Assembly: GCA_025642065.1 (NCBI GenBank)
Contig: JAODUP010000708.1
Span: forward strand, 31,001-95,000
Origin: Paralvinella palmiformis
Taxonomy: Eukaryota > Annelida > Polychaeta > Terebellida > Alvinellidae
Reading direction: 5' to 3'
DNA length: 64,000 bases
Shown here: positions 1 to 24,100 of the stretch, piece by piece
How positions within the stretch are numbered: position 1 is the first letter of the stretch
How the letters are laid out: each line of letters begins with the position of its first letter
Program-made: the position numbers and the translations under genes
The notes under the pieces: generated by a model
Told to the model about the DNA's origin: nothing
Seen by the model: only the letters and a program-made list of their open reading frames with translations
Database searches by the model: none

Positions 1-2094
1 AAACAGCTTGTGCGATACAAGTTTAATTTATTTTGAAAACCTTCTCGAATGATTTCGTAATGATGGCGGTGTCCATTTAATCCCAGGCTGTTTTCACCCA
101 CTGTGTGATGATAGGTAACAACAGCTGCTTCAGGTTGTCTGCTACTGTACGTTCATTTCAGTAATGTTATTTGAAGTAGTTTATTAGTAGTTCCCCTATG
201 CCAGCTTGGAAGTAATTAACACATTGTTGGCTGTAATAGTTTTTCTTTGATGTGGCTCACACATGCTCACATATTGTGATAGTAATGGCAAGTCTTTGTA
301 GTCATGTCACTAATTAGAGCATCGAATTAAATAATCATGGTGGTTATAACGATTAAGTTTGGATTTTAAAGACAACAGAGAAAACACACCTAATTGTTCA
401 TATATTCATTATTAAGGTTGAAAAACAATATCATTGTATTTCCCCCTAAATTATGCCAGATATTACCTTCCCTTTTAGTATGACCCGCGTATAAGACGCA
501 CTCGATCTTGGCGTCAATTTCGGGGTATAAAAAGTATGTCTTATACATGAGTATCTTATACATGAGTATATACAGTAGCTATTGAGTTGTTGATAATAAA
601 CACTATTACAATAATCTAGACAGACTGTCTATAATTAATAAACTTTGATATTTGAATGACAACATAACAAACATCAAAGAATAGCATTGACTTTTTATGA
701 TATAGACATTATTTTTCTTTAGAAGCTAATCTTAGTATATGTAGTGTGTATAATGTAGTGTCTTAGGTCCTTATAACTGAACTGTAAAGAACAAAGGTCT
801 GTGGACTTAAGTGGTGATGGAGTAACGTGATATGCCTTTTCCTCACTTATTTTACTCATTTAAAAACATGAAGATAAATAAAAGATTTCATAATTTAGGA
901 ATGCCAATCAATAATTATTTTAATTAGAATGATGAATTAGAGCAATTCAGCTAACAGTATTGATGCCATGTTAGCTAACTAAATGCCACTTCATATTTAT
1001 TCATACGCTGGAAACTCCACCAGAGGGAGTAACTATATTAGTCATTATTTGGACGTTTATTGTTACACGCACACACACACAAATAATAGATCCTGGCACA
1101 CCATTATCAAGAGAAACACTGCATTGTGATTTACCTTGCTTTACGAAGTAAGATTCTTATTTCAGCATCTTATTATTTCAGGTATTTATCATCATTGTGT
1201 TGTAGTTGAGTTTTGATAAGATAATGATGGAAACATAACCATTCCTGTGTGGAAACTCTTTCACTTCGTGTAATAAATAAAATGCAAACAACACGCATCA
1301 GTTGGATACAAATAATTTGATTTCTTTTGTTTGGAGCCACATGCGATGAACAGTGTTGATTGCATTATCAAATCTCATACAAAGAGACGACACTATCCGT
1401 ATGAACGTGTATTTGTTCTAATATACAATTAAACTCTAATTAAATATTCCCTTCTATAGCTTAGATTAATTACTTGTCCCACTCTGTAATTGGCTACTAT
1501 TGGTGATGTTCCAGGTTATGATAAATGTACATTGTTAAAACAGACTATGTGTATATACGTCTATGTATGCATTTGTGTGTGTGTGTGTGGGGGGGGGGGG
1601 GTGTAACCCATCAATATGACAGTTCCAACTTCTCCTGACTGCTGTCACTCATCAGGATAGTCTGACACTCACTCAATTCCATTTGGTCAATTCCACATCA
1701 AATTTATCAATTCCAAATTTTCCAAATCCATTCCATTTTTTTACCTACTCTTTTTCTACGTACTACTTTTTACCGTGATAAATATTTCTTAATTAAAAAA
1801 TTAACTGGTAAATTAATTTGTGGATTTAATTTTTTTGTAACATACTTCAATTCCATTCTTTTTTAAATAAGCAATTCCGGAATTGGAATTGTCCGTCAAT
1901 TCCATTTCCAGGATTTAACTGACCCTATGTTTGGTCTGACAATACAGTATTACCCATAACCTGTAAAAGACCAATAAGAAATTAGTGAAGCTATTAATGT
2001 AGTTTAAATGGTACGGATATACAGTTGTTAATATCTTTACTCCTGGTTGTCATTAATAATGCGAATTGCAACTCTCAAAAATTGATATTTCCAG
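1..2094. other. intron or upstream DNA, no exon found
   Basis: I find no exon here that joins the downstream gene. The exon at 2095 opens with a splice acceptor (tttccag), so at least the distal part of this stretch is intron. It holds a short MITE-like segment around 484-590 with two near-identical copies of a cttatacatgagtat motif, a (GT)n(G)n tract near 1575-1601, and otherwise AT-rich unique sequence. Confidence 0.5.
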
Positions 2095-4217
2095 AGAGTG
2101 AATTCTTTGTCTGGTACTGACATGTACAGCTATGACACAGACTCTTACTTTAATGATGCGAGTGATGATGATGATGAAGAACAGTATTCAGGTTCAGACA
2201 TATCCAGTTCAGTGAGTGATATCCTCAAAGCAGTGCAGTACATAGATCCAGATGATTTACCAGCACTACAGTGGTGCCATCTCCCCATTGTCCAGACTTC
2301 CATGGGACACGAGGTGAGTGCTGATTGTTTGACCATCAGAGAACAGTGTTACTCTTGTGATGAACATATTGTGACAGAGAGATTACCATAATCTCCCGTG
2401 TATAGTGCACACTCGTGTATAACGCACACCCCTTGTTGACCAGAAAAAACCCTAGCGGCTGGTTTCAGCTGTGATCGGTGGCTTTGTAAAAAAAGTAGTC
2501 TGAAATATAGTTCTTTAAAAAAATGGACACATTTAGTTATGGTGTAATCCCCCCCCAAAAAAAACAAAACAAAATAAAATAACAGAAACCAATGAAAAAA
2601 GGTGCGTGTTATACATGGAATATTACTGTATAGTAATATTTATGTGTTCCATGGATGTGTATTGTGATTCTCAATGCCAACATCATCATCACCAGTAGTA
2701 ACAATAGGCATCATATTTGGCAGATTTCATCCTTTCTTCACAACTTGCCTCATAGTTCTGAAATTAGTAAAAACGTGAGCCGAGCTTTAGAAGAAACTAA
2801 GGATCATCTTGTTTTTGGTCGTGAACTCAAAGGGAGCTAGCCCAATATTGAGAGATTTTGTTTAATCCAGAGACAGATATTATTATCTTCTATAAGAATG
2901 AGCAGCATAAATATTTGTGTCCTCGATCTGCCAAACATTTCTACTTTTTTAATGCTTTCATACTTAGAAAATGGGACATGTTTCGGGTAGTTGATGCTTT
3001 TCTACTGGACGTTATATGGGCATTCGGTGCTCAAGTTACTTTGAAGCAAATTGTTGTTCATTCATTTATTGCTGATTTGAATAGGTACATCAAGATTTCC
3101 AGTTAACAAATGCCTAATGATGATGTTTTAAAAGGATTGACCCATTATTTATCATCTTTTATCTTATCAATATCCTTTATCTGATATCACCGTCCCATCT
3201 TCTCCTCCAAATCATAGCTAGCACCGGCTCTACAGGATCCACTTCACTCAGAAATAACCAGACTTGAAGCATCGTTGATGCTATTTCTGGCAGATCAGGC
3301 TGTTATTCAGTACAACAACGTCGCCACGGCCAAAGCCATCAAGTCTGGTGTAAGAAGATTACTCTTCTTGGCACATCACTTGCAGGATAATATGAAAGGT
3401 GAATAAACTCTGTTAATAATATAAATTGTACTTAATGATGAAACATTACTATTGTACTAGTTCTATCTGTAATTGGTAAAAGGTGGATACAGTGGAAACA
3501 TCTGCCGAGACAAACATGTAAACAATTAATAGGTTTTAATGTAACTCCTAGCATTATTTGACATTTTCTCTATTATATACAGAACATGCACCCACGTGCG
3601 TGCTGGTCAATATGACTTGAATTGGAGTATGTTTTTATTCTTCAGAATTAACTAGCCAAATTTTTGTCATCTAGTTTAAAGAAGAAAATTGATTATCCAA
3701 AATAAGTATTATTGATTTTAAATCTTGTTTCATGTGTTTTTTTTGCGTATGTTTTCAGAAGCACTGGAGACTGCTTCTGCTGATCTGCTAAAGTGTGCAG
3801 CCATCTTTGATCACATGATCGACAATCAGATGGATTACAGCAATGAGGATTTTGTGTCCTCTGTCAATATTGTGCTGCTTCAACTGAACAATCAACTCGG
3901 AGATGTAAGGATCAGAATATCTAGACTACTGTAAGTATTTGTGGTAATCACTAACCATTAATTGTATTATTTTACTTTACAGTATCTTTGAATGGCTCCT
4001 ACTGGTAAGGGCACTTACTAAATATACGTTATTATTATTATCATTATTAATCACTGGTGTTCATCATGAAGTAGAACAGAACACAGCTGATAAACAGATG
4101 GTTGTCCTATCTATTTAATAATCTATCACACTGATCCATTATAATGAGAACTGGAATATATTGTTTGTCCATCCAAATTCTGTACGAAATCTAAATACAT
4201 CTTGTGCCATTCACTGA

Positions 4218-4265
<48 letters not shown>

Positions 4266-5298
4266 AGCTTCTTAAAACCTGACTAAGTCACTAAATGTGC
4301 CATATTTTTTCAAGTGTTCAGTAAACCATGTACTGACATATTTATTGAAGTTTCCACATCCATTCTGTCTGCTTGTAATTATTTTTTCATTCATATATTA
4401 CCATTTATTCTGGTCATCTTAGATTCGTTGAATGATTTTGCAGTTATATTAAATGACGGACAGTTATAATAAACACATATTTTACAGTATTTCATCTGTT
4501 GTCCAAACGATGTAGGATTCCAGTATTTCAGCCACTTATCCAACATTGGCATGTCACATTCTTTAAAAACGTACCACATTTGAATGAATATGGTAATATT
4601 CAAAGATATTTCCCTGTGTTAAACCTGAAATTATTTATAATGGTATTCAGTATGTATTGATATTTAGATACTTAATGTTTCTTATGTATTTATATTTACA
4701 TTTGTTCTCCTAAATTTGTGTTTGTATTCATTTTAGGAAACTTACCTTTTCCATTCTGACATAAATTAAAAAAAATCAGTATTCTATGATGTAATGCACA
4801 AATTTAGTATATTCATATACGATTTACATTTAGGTACATGAAAACAGAGTTATATAGATATCTCCTGTTTTATCTTGTTACTAAAAACATTAGATTGGAA
4901 CCATTCAGCTCCTTAATAAAAATGTTAGCTTAGAACGCTGAATATGTACACTTAATGTATATCTACACTGATTCAAACATGTCTGTATGCAGAAATGTAC
5001 ATTCACGCATTCATTTTCTATTACTGTATTCTTGTCGTTTTATTTCAGTCCTAGTCTACCTGATATAAAGCCATCAGATGACCTTGTCCTCAGCGATGAT
5101 GATGATGATGATCTCACTAACAGCTACAGTGCTGCCACCTTGAAGGATTTCTCCAAACTGCTAATATCGCTACAGAATGCCAATGACTTGATGAAGACGG
5201 TGCATTTTCATGTAATAACAAATGCTAGTACAAACGGTACACAGAGCCTCGATGTGTCTGACGAAGGCTTGAATGATTTAGAACGCGGCTGGGTTTGA
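2095..5298 (+). CDS. 3' part (last four exons) of an unidentified acidic helical protein
   Basis: Four exons join in frame: 2095-2313, 3218-3398, 3759-3930 and 5049-5298 (stop TGA 5296-5298). Acceptors are tttccag, aatcatag, gttttcag and tatttcag; donors are gtgagt, gtgaat and gtaagt. The readable C-terminus is about 273 aa. It starts with a Ser/Asp/Glu-rich stretch containing an acidic run, continues through roughly 120 residues of amphipathic helix (PLHSEITRLEASLMLFLADQ and onward), then a second acidic run of six Asp, a DFSKLLISLQNANDLM helix and a tail ending GWV. There is no signal peptide or membrane segment. The family is not recognised. The helical bundle recalls vinculin-like or FAT/F-actin-binding C-terminal domains of adhesion proteins and kinases, and the DFSKLL helix is loosely like one near the C-terminus of ABL kinases; this is suggestion only. 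The second exon could instead start at 3235 (ctacag) in the same frame, dropping about six residues. The 5' end is outside the window. Confidence 0.75.
2385..2636. mobile_element. MITE-like non-autonomous DNA element
   Basis: About 250 bp just after exon 2095-2313. Its two ends are related in inverted orientation: gtgtataacgcacacc near 2414-2429 and the complement of ggtgcgtgttatacat near 2600-2615. No coding capacity. The terminal-inverted-repeat form suggests a decayed pogo/Tigger-like or similar MITE; a target-site duplication could not be fixed. Confidence 0.35.
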
Positions 5299-5928
5299 TA
5301 ACAGATGTTTAAAGCTTAAACACTACAAGCAGATATCTTCGCTGCATATGTACAACAAAACTTCCTTATGGGACTGTCCCTAAAATGAAATCATTTGATT
5401 TATCACCAGAAAGAGTTCCTTCTTAAAGCAGTAGATCTTTCGGTATGGTTATGGGAAAGGTTCTTATTGTAGCTAATTACGATTTGTATGATGTATGACA
5501 AATGCTATTTTATCGGAAGAATATGATGTTAAAATATATTAAATCTTTATATATGTATACATAATTGGATTTATTTTCTGATTAGCATCTGCTGCTATAT
5601 CATCTAGCCAAATATGATATTAATTAGAAAATTAGTGTGTGTGTGTGTGTATGAAGGATTTACGAGATTACGCATGATTTATGATATTACTGAGTTAAAG
5701 AAAGATTTTGGCTATATAGAAATCTTGATTAAGAAAACCATTCTTTCAGTGTCTGTGGTGAGTGCTTCTAAGAAGGCAGCAGTAGTTGATGTAAATAATA
5801 TACTGGTTCCAACTACAAAGAAGACTTTTATTACATAATCAAAATTTCTGTTTTATAATATTATGTAGACTTTTTACTGTCAAAACAAAGAATAGATTGT
5901 TAAAGCTGCTTATGCTTATGTAGATGAC

Positions 5929-5932
<4 letters not shown>

Positions 5933-5963
<31 letters not shown>
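5933..5963. repeat. (TA)n microsatellite
   Basis: Uninterrupted TA dinucleotides in the probable 3' UTR of the first gene. Similar tracts lie at 4224-4262 (its last intron) and 6342-6362. Confidence 0.9.
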
Positions 5964-5965
<2 letters not shown>

Positions 5966-6880
5966 TGCAGTCTAGCTTAATCTACATTGATTATTTTATG
6001 CACTATAACTATTTCTGTGATACACTTTACATATCCTTTTTATAATCATGTTAGATATGTTTACTTCATACATATCCTAGTTGTGTCTATCAGGATTATG
6101 TTTTAATGTGAAAATGATGAGCATTAAAAACTTGATAATTTCTTTCATATATTTTTAAAGCAAAATATTTGCTTTATTTTAAGGTGAAGTATCTTCAACA
6201 TTCCATAAAATAATGGAAATTTGTTAAAAATAAAAAATATTTTGTGTTCAATCTACATGTACGTTGGTAATATACAAGTCTAAATATAAGGTACAGTGAG
6301 ACCCAGTGTGATCCTTTAGCAGATATTGATATTTTCATATTTATATATATATATATATATATACTAAATGTGTAATTTTGGCATTTGTTTAGTGGATCCA
6401 GAGTATACTTATTGTATGAAGGAAACATTATCAACTATGGTGTATGAATAAATGAGTAATAAGTCTTCTAAAGCAAGTTCCAGTTTAGTGATGAAAGAAA
6501 CCATTTTGGAGTTTTTATTTATGGAATCCCAAATAATAATATGAACATGTTGTGTGGCTGTGCGATTCACAGTTCAAGGGATTTTAATTGTTAATGGTGT
6601 AAATATTTTAGCAAATACTCTAATGTTAGGTAAATTAAACAGCACAGCTTGCCATTATTTGAAAGTATGTAATGAAATATGGTTTTATCTATTGTAAATC
6701 TTTGGTTGGTTGATATCATGAACTTTTTTTATGGAATTTTCTCTAATTAATTTATTGACTAAAACCATTGCATGATTGGATATGTCTCGAAGCATACATT
6801 TCATGATTTTTGCAACCGATTTGTAATTTTGCCAAGATCTCTGGAGAATATAATTTTTTAATGCAAATGTTATAATACTT

Positions 6881-6886
6881 AATAAA
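6881..6886 (+). terminator. likely polyadenylation signal of the first gene
   Basis: AATAAA at this position is followed 25-50 bases later by a T/GT-rich run (6905-6940), the usual arrangement of a cleavage site. It would give the gene ending at 5298 a 3' UTR of about 1.6 kb. Another AATAAA lies at 6447-6452 and could be an earlier site. Confidence 0.45.
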
Positions 6887-8645
6887 ATTACAATATTTTT
6901 AATATTATTCTTTTTGTCACTAGTGTTTGTGTGTGTGTGTCCACTTTATCATAGAAACTGTAATTTGTACAAGTGACCAGCAACTTTCAATACCTCCACA
7001 AAATCTAACTCCATCTCTATTTCCTAATTAAATAAAAACCTTTTATTTATTTCAAACTTGAGAAACAGCTCTATCTCAGACATCTAACCTAGTTCACTGT
7101 CTTAAAATCTAAAAATAAAACAATACTGCTAAAATGATAAATAATTAATAATTGATATTCATATTTTATTCTACTCCCTTTCAATACAAATATACTTCGG
7201 ATGTGATCTCAGTTTTGTATCACAGGTGAGACGCCGCTACAAGATATTAATTACATAAGAATATTTAAGAACAGTTCACAAAAATAATAATGTCTCATAT
7301 TTTTAGCATGCCTTAACTACTAATAAATTATCCTAATGTAGACAGACGTACACATAAACAGTGATTAACAAGAAAGTTGTAAACAACAACAGATAACGAG
7401 ACTTGGTTTGTTGTAATTACTAATATAAAAACCCATCTACTTTAACAATAATCTAAAACACATACCTCTGCTAATATCAACCTATAGCCTAAAGGTAGTA
7501 AATATTATCATTGTCAAAAGCTAAAGCACACAAAACTGGACAGCTTCTAAAAATAAACTCGCACTAATTATGTACAAACATGGACCAAAATTTAAACCGA
7601 ATTAAGTGTTCAGCTACTGCGATATTACTGTGTCAAATGTCAGTAATCATTCTCTACAGATCAACAGACTTCTATCACTGTGACCATCAAACATAACTCT
7701 TCTTCAACCAACTAGATATTTATGAATCGTAAATAGGTTTTTATAACATACATCATCGATTTAAATTTCAAAACAGGCGAAACTTTTACTACATAATTTT
7801 AGGCATATAGCCACAACTAACAGTAAGGCCCCCCCCCCACACACAAACCTCTACAGTAGTAAGTCCAGGAGTGAGGGATTTGTTTAGTCTCGGCATTGAT
7901 TTTATTTTAAACATATGGCTGGGAGACCACTTCTCATAGCTAAGAAACAATCAACATAAACATTTTACTGGTGGATGAAACATTCCCCAAACAAAGGCAA
8001 CACTTACAAATCCGTAATGCAAGCCTGGGATGTTAAATTCTTGGTATGCCATAAACCTTGATTTCCATGGTACAACATTCATTGATGATATGCAACCTTC
8101 TCTTCGGGGTGCATCTTTGTAATCACAGCTATTCTTCATGAGGGAAGTAAACCCTGTGTGCACTTTACCAAACTCGCTAACAAATATTCTAAACAAGTTT
8201 AAATCAACCCCAACTCATTTGCAAAATAACGAAACTTTCACCCAAGGACTGCTCGTGTCTTACGCAGTAGGTCAGCTTTATCACTAGCTTAAGTAATTAA
8301 TTTTGACTAACAATAGTATTGTTCTGGGTTTTGTTGTAAACATATTTTACAGTTAGTGGCCTGCTTCAGTAAAACTCGGGAGACCAGTCATTCCAGGTAG
8401 CAAGCAGGATGTTATTGGTAGCAATACTAATAGCCCTGTTGGTCATAGACTTTTAGCTATATGTGAAGAGGCTGTATCACCTTTCATTCCACCTCATTAC
8501 CTGTGGATAGTCCTTAGCCAACTAAGCTACTGTATGCACAAAAATGACCAGATAACATTTTCAAAGAAACTATACAATCAGCTTGTAAATGATTTTTATT
8601 ATCTGCATATACTGAATGGTTGTTGTCAAGTTGTTTATCTTGATT

Positions 8646-8785
8646 GATGGTCACACCTGGGATATATGGCTAAGGGGCAACTCCCTATGGAAACAAACCC
8701 CACAAAAATAGCTGCAAGTTGAATTTGAACCCACAACCTGGAGGTTAGCAGCACAATGCTCTAACCACTGCACTATTAGAGTGCC
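8646..8785 (-). mobile_element. tRNA-derived SINE, family D
   Basis: Read on the minus strand, the head has a box A-like segment (tggttagagcattgtg) and a box B-like segment (gtgggttcaaattc), followed by a body ending near the tcacacctgggatatatggc motif (plus-strand view). The same body and head recur at 13731-13880 (-), 16424-16556 (-), 22892-23055 (+) and 41935-42040 (+). Copies have diverged by many substitutions. Confidence 0.7.
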
Positions 8786-10018
8786 TTGCATATACTGAAT
8801 ACCTAATAAACATCTAATTCAGATTTAACCTAGATATGAATTTATTGTAAATATAATGTTTTCCTACTTCTATTAAGCAATAGAATATATAGATTTTGAA
8901 GAAATCTAATTGTGAATCGCATTCTTTCTGTATCACGTCAGTGACAAAATTAATAGACCTGGCTTACTAATCTAAAACAAGTTAGCAAATTAGCAGTATA
9001 GTGATAGCAAGATCTATCTGTTACCAGCTCATCATCGATCTTAATTAATACTGACAATGTTGTTTTATCACTGTGAATACAATCAAACAAACTTCCCATT
9101 TACTACTAAAGTTAAAAGTGATGTTTTAAACAAACGATTATTTCAATGGCCTTAAAACAGCAGCCAATATAAGAATATTACAAGATGTTTAAACATCTCC
9201 TACTCACAGATATAAATTATACCAGAAACCTAGTGAAATCATGAAAAAAATAACCACATTTTCTATTACAGATGATTTATTTTAGTCGGTGAACAATAAT
9301 ACTTTAAACAATTTATGATTAAAAAAGAATATACGAAACCTGTATACATTTCTGTATTCAACATTTGTAATATATCGTTATACTGAAAAGAAAACTTGCT
9401 TTTGTATATCAAATTCATCACCGAAATAGATTATTTACCTTTCCTTTTGATGACTGTGTTTATTTAGACAATAGGTGAATTGATACCTATTTCCAATTCT
9501 TAATTTACATTCGTATGGAAGCTGGGATCTGGGGAAAGTTTTATACAGAAAGAGTTTTAGAATAAAACACCAAAATAAAGAATAACATGTATATAGGACC
9601 CAAAATATCATAAATTGAAATAAACGTGGAAGGGAATTTGCAAATTTGCCATCAACGCTCAACGAGTTATCTAAGTTCTTGGAAAACCACCAATATGTGA
9701 ATTAATATCACATCCAGGCACTTGCTAGAACATAAACACCAATCATAGAAACAAAAACCCATCTATTTTAAGGGTTTGGCAGATTGTATCGATAAAAATA
9801 TGGATTCTTGTAATATAGTTCTCTGTATGTTATATATAATTACATCAAAGTTTAGATGTAGCTATGCTAAACTATTATCAAATGGCCTATCTAAAACAAA
9901 TGTACACAGGAGTTGTCCTTGGTTGTCTAACAAGTGCTCTTAATGAAGCACATATTGTGCGTGTATGCTCCGTACAGAGAATGTACAAGTTGTGGATGAA
10001 TTGGTAGACACATATCAG

Positions 10019-20659
<10,641 letters not shown>

Positions 20660-21104
20660 CTTGAAAATCCGACTGATAATAACACTAACTATTATTTGTC
20701 CGAGATGGAAATAACTGTCCTACTCTACAGAACGCCACATACAATAATAACCACAACCACACACAAAAATACCCGGCAAATGGTACGACATCACCCGATA
20801 TGACAACTAGACAGCTGATCATCAACTTCGGCTGTTTCCGGAAGGTGGTCCCATGTTTTATAATAACATGAAATTATTTATTTAAACGGGTAGGATGATT
20901 ATTTATAATTTATTGTTTTATTCCAAATTAATGGTGATGAAATTATATCTTTTTTGCACAAATTAAAGTTTTGAAAAAGTTCGATTTTTTCCGTAATGTT
21001 TTGGTAGCCATGTTGGTTTGTAGCGATGCACCGTCGTATTCTTTGTAATTGACTTAATTTCAATATGGTGCTAACTATATGGTCATAACCAATGATCAGT
21101 AATA
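20660..21104. promoter_or_regulatory. shared divergent promoter of ACAT2 and PPIL4
   Basis: Only 445 bp separate the two start codons. At 20836-20845 lies the near-palindrome tttccggaag (CCGGAAG, an ETS/GABPA-type core readable on both strands), common in TATA-less bidirectional promoters. A ccatgttgg motif sits at about 21009-21017. The two start contexts are caagATGG (ACAT2) and aataATGGCGG (PPIL4), which resemble YY1/TISU initiation elements. No convincing TATA box was placed. Transcription starts are not known. Confidence 0.65.
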
Positions 21105-24100
21105 ATGGCGGTTATACTTGAGACATCACTGGGTGATATAACTGTTGATTTATATACCGAAGAACGTCCACGATGTGAGTATGATTGAATTTTGCCTCTA
21201 TTATCGCCCGCCATCCAGCGTAGCTTGTTATTTTATTCAAATTATTGAAATATACCGGACACTAGTCTAGATCTAGATCTAACAATTTCGCTCTAGGACG
21301 TCCAGATATGTCTGTTAGTATTGAAAGTTTTGACCTTTTTCGGGAGGTGGATTAAAAGCAAGATCTGCATACTCCCATGGCCATGTAACATGTTATTTAT
21401 TGGCATGTTTATGAATATGATGACTGATGTTATTTATTGGCATGTTTATGATCATGATGTTACATGTTGTCATGTAGATCTATATTCAAATATTGTAACT
21501 GTTTGTCATACTTTGTGAGTCTAGGTTTAGTAGATCTATGCCATACCATGGTTGAAACGAAGGTATAAATTTATGAATGGCGGCTGAGCAAAATCTTATT
21601 TGGTCTAAAGTTAATTTGAGGCTTTCAGCATCTTTGAACATGTTCAAACTAAAATAAAGGAGGTCAAAGACATCACATCAGTCCCACTATATCGACATGA
21701 TTGTAAGACGTTGGCTCGGATCTTTATATTCACATGATATTTTAATGTTGTATTCAAACAAATATTAAAATTTATATAATTTAAACATCATTGTGTTGAA
21801 TAAAATATTAGTTTGTAAACAATTACTTTGTAAATAGATTTGTTGTTCTACCGTATAATTAATAAGTCGACCCTCAATTTTTGACCATGTAATTCTTTCC
21901 TTGGGCATATGATCACCGTATAAGTCAAGGTCAAGTATTGGCTTAAATTCCCTCAAAAATTGAATCATTGTCATCATTTATGAAAAAGTTGACCCAGTTA
22001 TTTCAAACTCATGGTGTCAGCAAGTTCGTCATAAATATATTTGTATCAATTTCTTCACTGCAGCCACACACACACACACAGATTTCGCTTTGATGTTATA
22101 ACTAATAAACAAACTTGTCACATCAAACACGCTTGATTGTAACTTTAACTGACAAGCGTTATTAATTAATTGTTTCACAGCAAGTGGCAAGGAATGTTTG
22201 CAATGTGAACAGTGATTTCTATATTATTGCTAATCATCTGAAAATACTGGTAGTTGACAGCACCTGACTATCAAGTATTATACTACGTTAAGACGCATGT
22301 TTGTGAGATCCAAATAACAGTTTGGTGAAAATTAATCATAATTTATTTAATAAGACTAGTAGACAGAGATGTTGTGATTTTGTGACTATAAAGTATTACT
22401 ACATAAAACACGGCATGTTTGTGAGATCCAAATAGCAGTTTAGTGAAAATGAATCTTAATTTATTGACTAAGAGATGTGGCAATTTTGTTCCAACTATTG
22501 CTCACACAAATATGCCTAATTGTGACTTCAGTTGGCAAGTGTTATTAATTCATTGTTTCACAGCACATCTGGAGGTACTGGTAGCTAACAGCGTGTGACT
22601 ATCAAGTATTATTACATAAAGACCGGCATGTTTGTGAGATCCAAATAACAGTTTGATGAAAGTTCATTGTTATTTATTGAATAATAATGGATTAGTAGAC
22701 AGTGATGTGACGATTTTATTCTGACTCTGGCTCTTATTGGGTTGAATCCTATAGTGTTGTGTGTCAAGGATGGCCCAAAACATCTTTCCTTCAGCTGGTA
22801 GGAAATATGACGCACATATAAGTCGAGTTGCTTCCGAGAACTCCCTTTTCCCTACCCAAAAAATTGACTTATATGTGAGTACTAGAAAAATGCAGGTATT
22901 TCTGTGGCACAATGGTTAGATCAATGTGCAGCAAACATCCAGGTTCTGTGTTCAAATCTGATCCACACCTGAGTTAGTGGAATGTTTTCCCAGGTAGTTG
23001 CTCCTCACCTATATGTCTCAGGTGTGATTGGTGCCATGGCTAAATAACTCGACTCAACTACAAGAATATCATTAAATAGTTTACTTGTCCTGTAACTTTT
23101 TATTAAGTATTAGGTTGTGTGTGTTTAACTTATTATTTATTACTACTTTTAATTTGACAATTATTCTTTTCATCTGCAGGTTGTTTGAATTTCCTGAAAC
23201 TGTGCAAGATAAAGTACTACAACTTCTGTTTATTTCACTCGGTTCAGGTAAGCATTTTAAATCAAATGTGATTTTATAATTTTGTGCGTGGAATGGTGTA
23301 TGACCACTGACCAGAAAATCAGTTAAATCTAATGACTGCAGCAAAGTATACTGTGCTATAGTAGTCTAAGATTTGTAATAATTTAGTAAATCAGGGCACC
23401 TCCGTGGTTTAACTGGTAGCGTGTGGGACCACAGATCACTACCACCTGAGTTTGAATGTTGGTGTGGGCATATCTGAAGGGTGTTTCATCTTTGACTTCA
23501 CTTCATTACCTTTGGAGGTGGCTCGGCCAATGTGCAGAAAAGTGGCTGTAAAACATCCATCACCTGTTAAAAAATCATGATTCATAAAATCATATGACTG
23601 TATATTTCTAGTTTATTAAAACATTACTGATGTTATATGACTATAATTTGGCTCAAGTTTGTTTTTAATTAAATTAATCCAAATATTAAATCATTTCCTG
23701 TCTTAATGAGAAGTTTTATCAAGTTTTTCTTTTGATCCTTCACTATCGTAGTTTATAATCAGTCTTCTGGGATGAAATTGATCAAAGTAATGTTGGACGC
23801 TTTTTGGAGATGGTTGTGTTGCTGAAGTTCATGTTTACCTTTTATTATTTTCTTCACAAATGAAGTATTACTACACTCTCCACTGTTGAAATTCTCCATC
23901 CATTGCAATATATTAAACCTGGAAGTATTGATCATATGCAGATAATATAAAAATAATAATATGTGATATTTATAGAGCACCCTATTCAGCTAGAAGCTGC
24001 TCTAAGGTGCTTTACAATATTATTAATAATATTATTAATAATAATATATAAAATTTATATAGTGCCCTATATAACCTGTAAGAAGGTTACTCTAAGGCGC

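Larger units (their letters stand above)
5299..10018. other. convergent 3' flanks of the first gene and ACAT2
   Basis: No gene found. The region carries the probable 3' UTR of the first gene (to about 6.9 kb) and, on the other strand, the ACAT2 3' flank. TTTATT (minus-strand AATAAA) occurs at several places, including about 7904, which is followed on the minus strand by a GT/G-rich run near 7830-7850, and about 9276 and 9458. The true ACAT2 mRNA end cannot be chosen from sequence. A family D SINE lies at 8646-8785. Confidence 0.5.
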
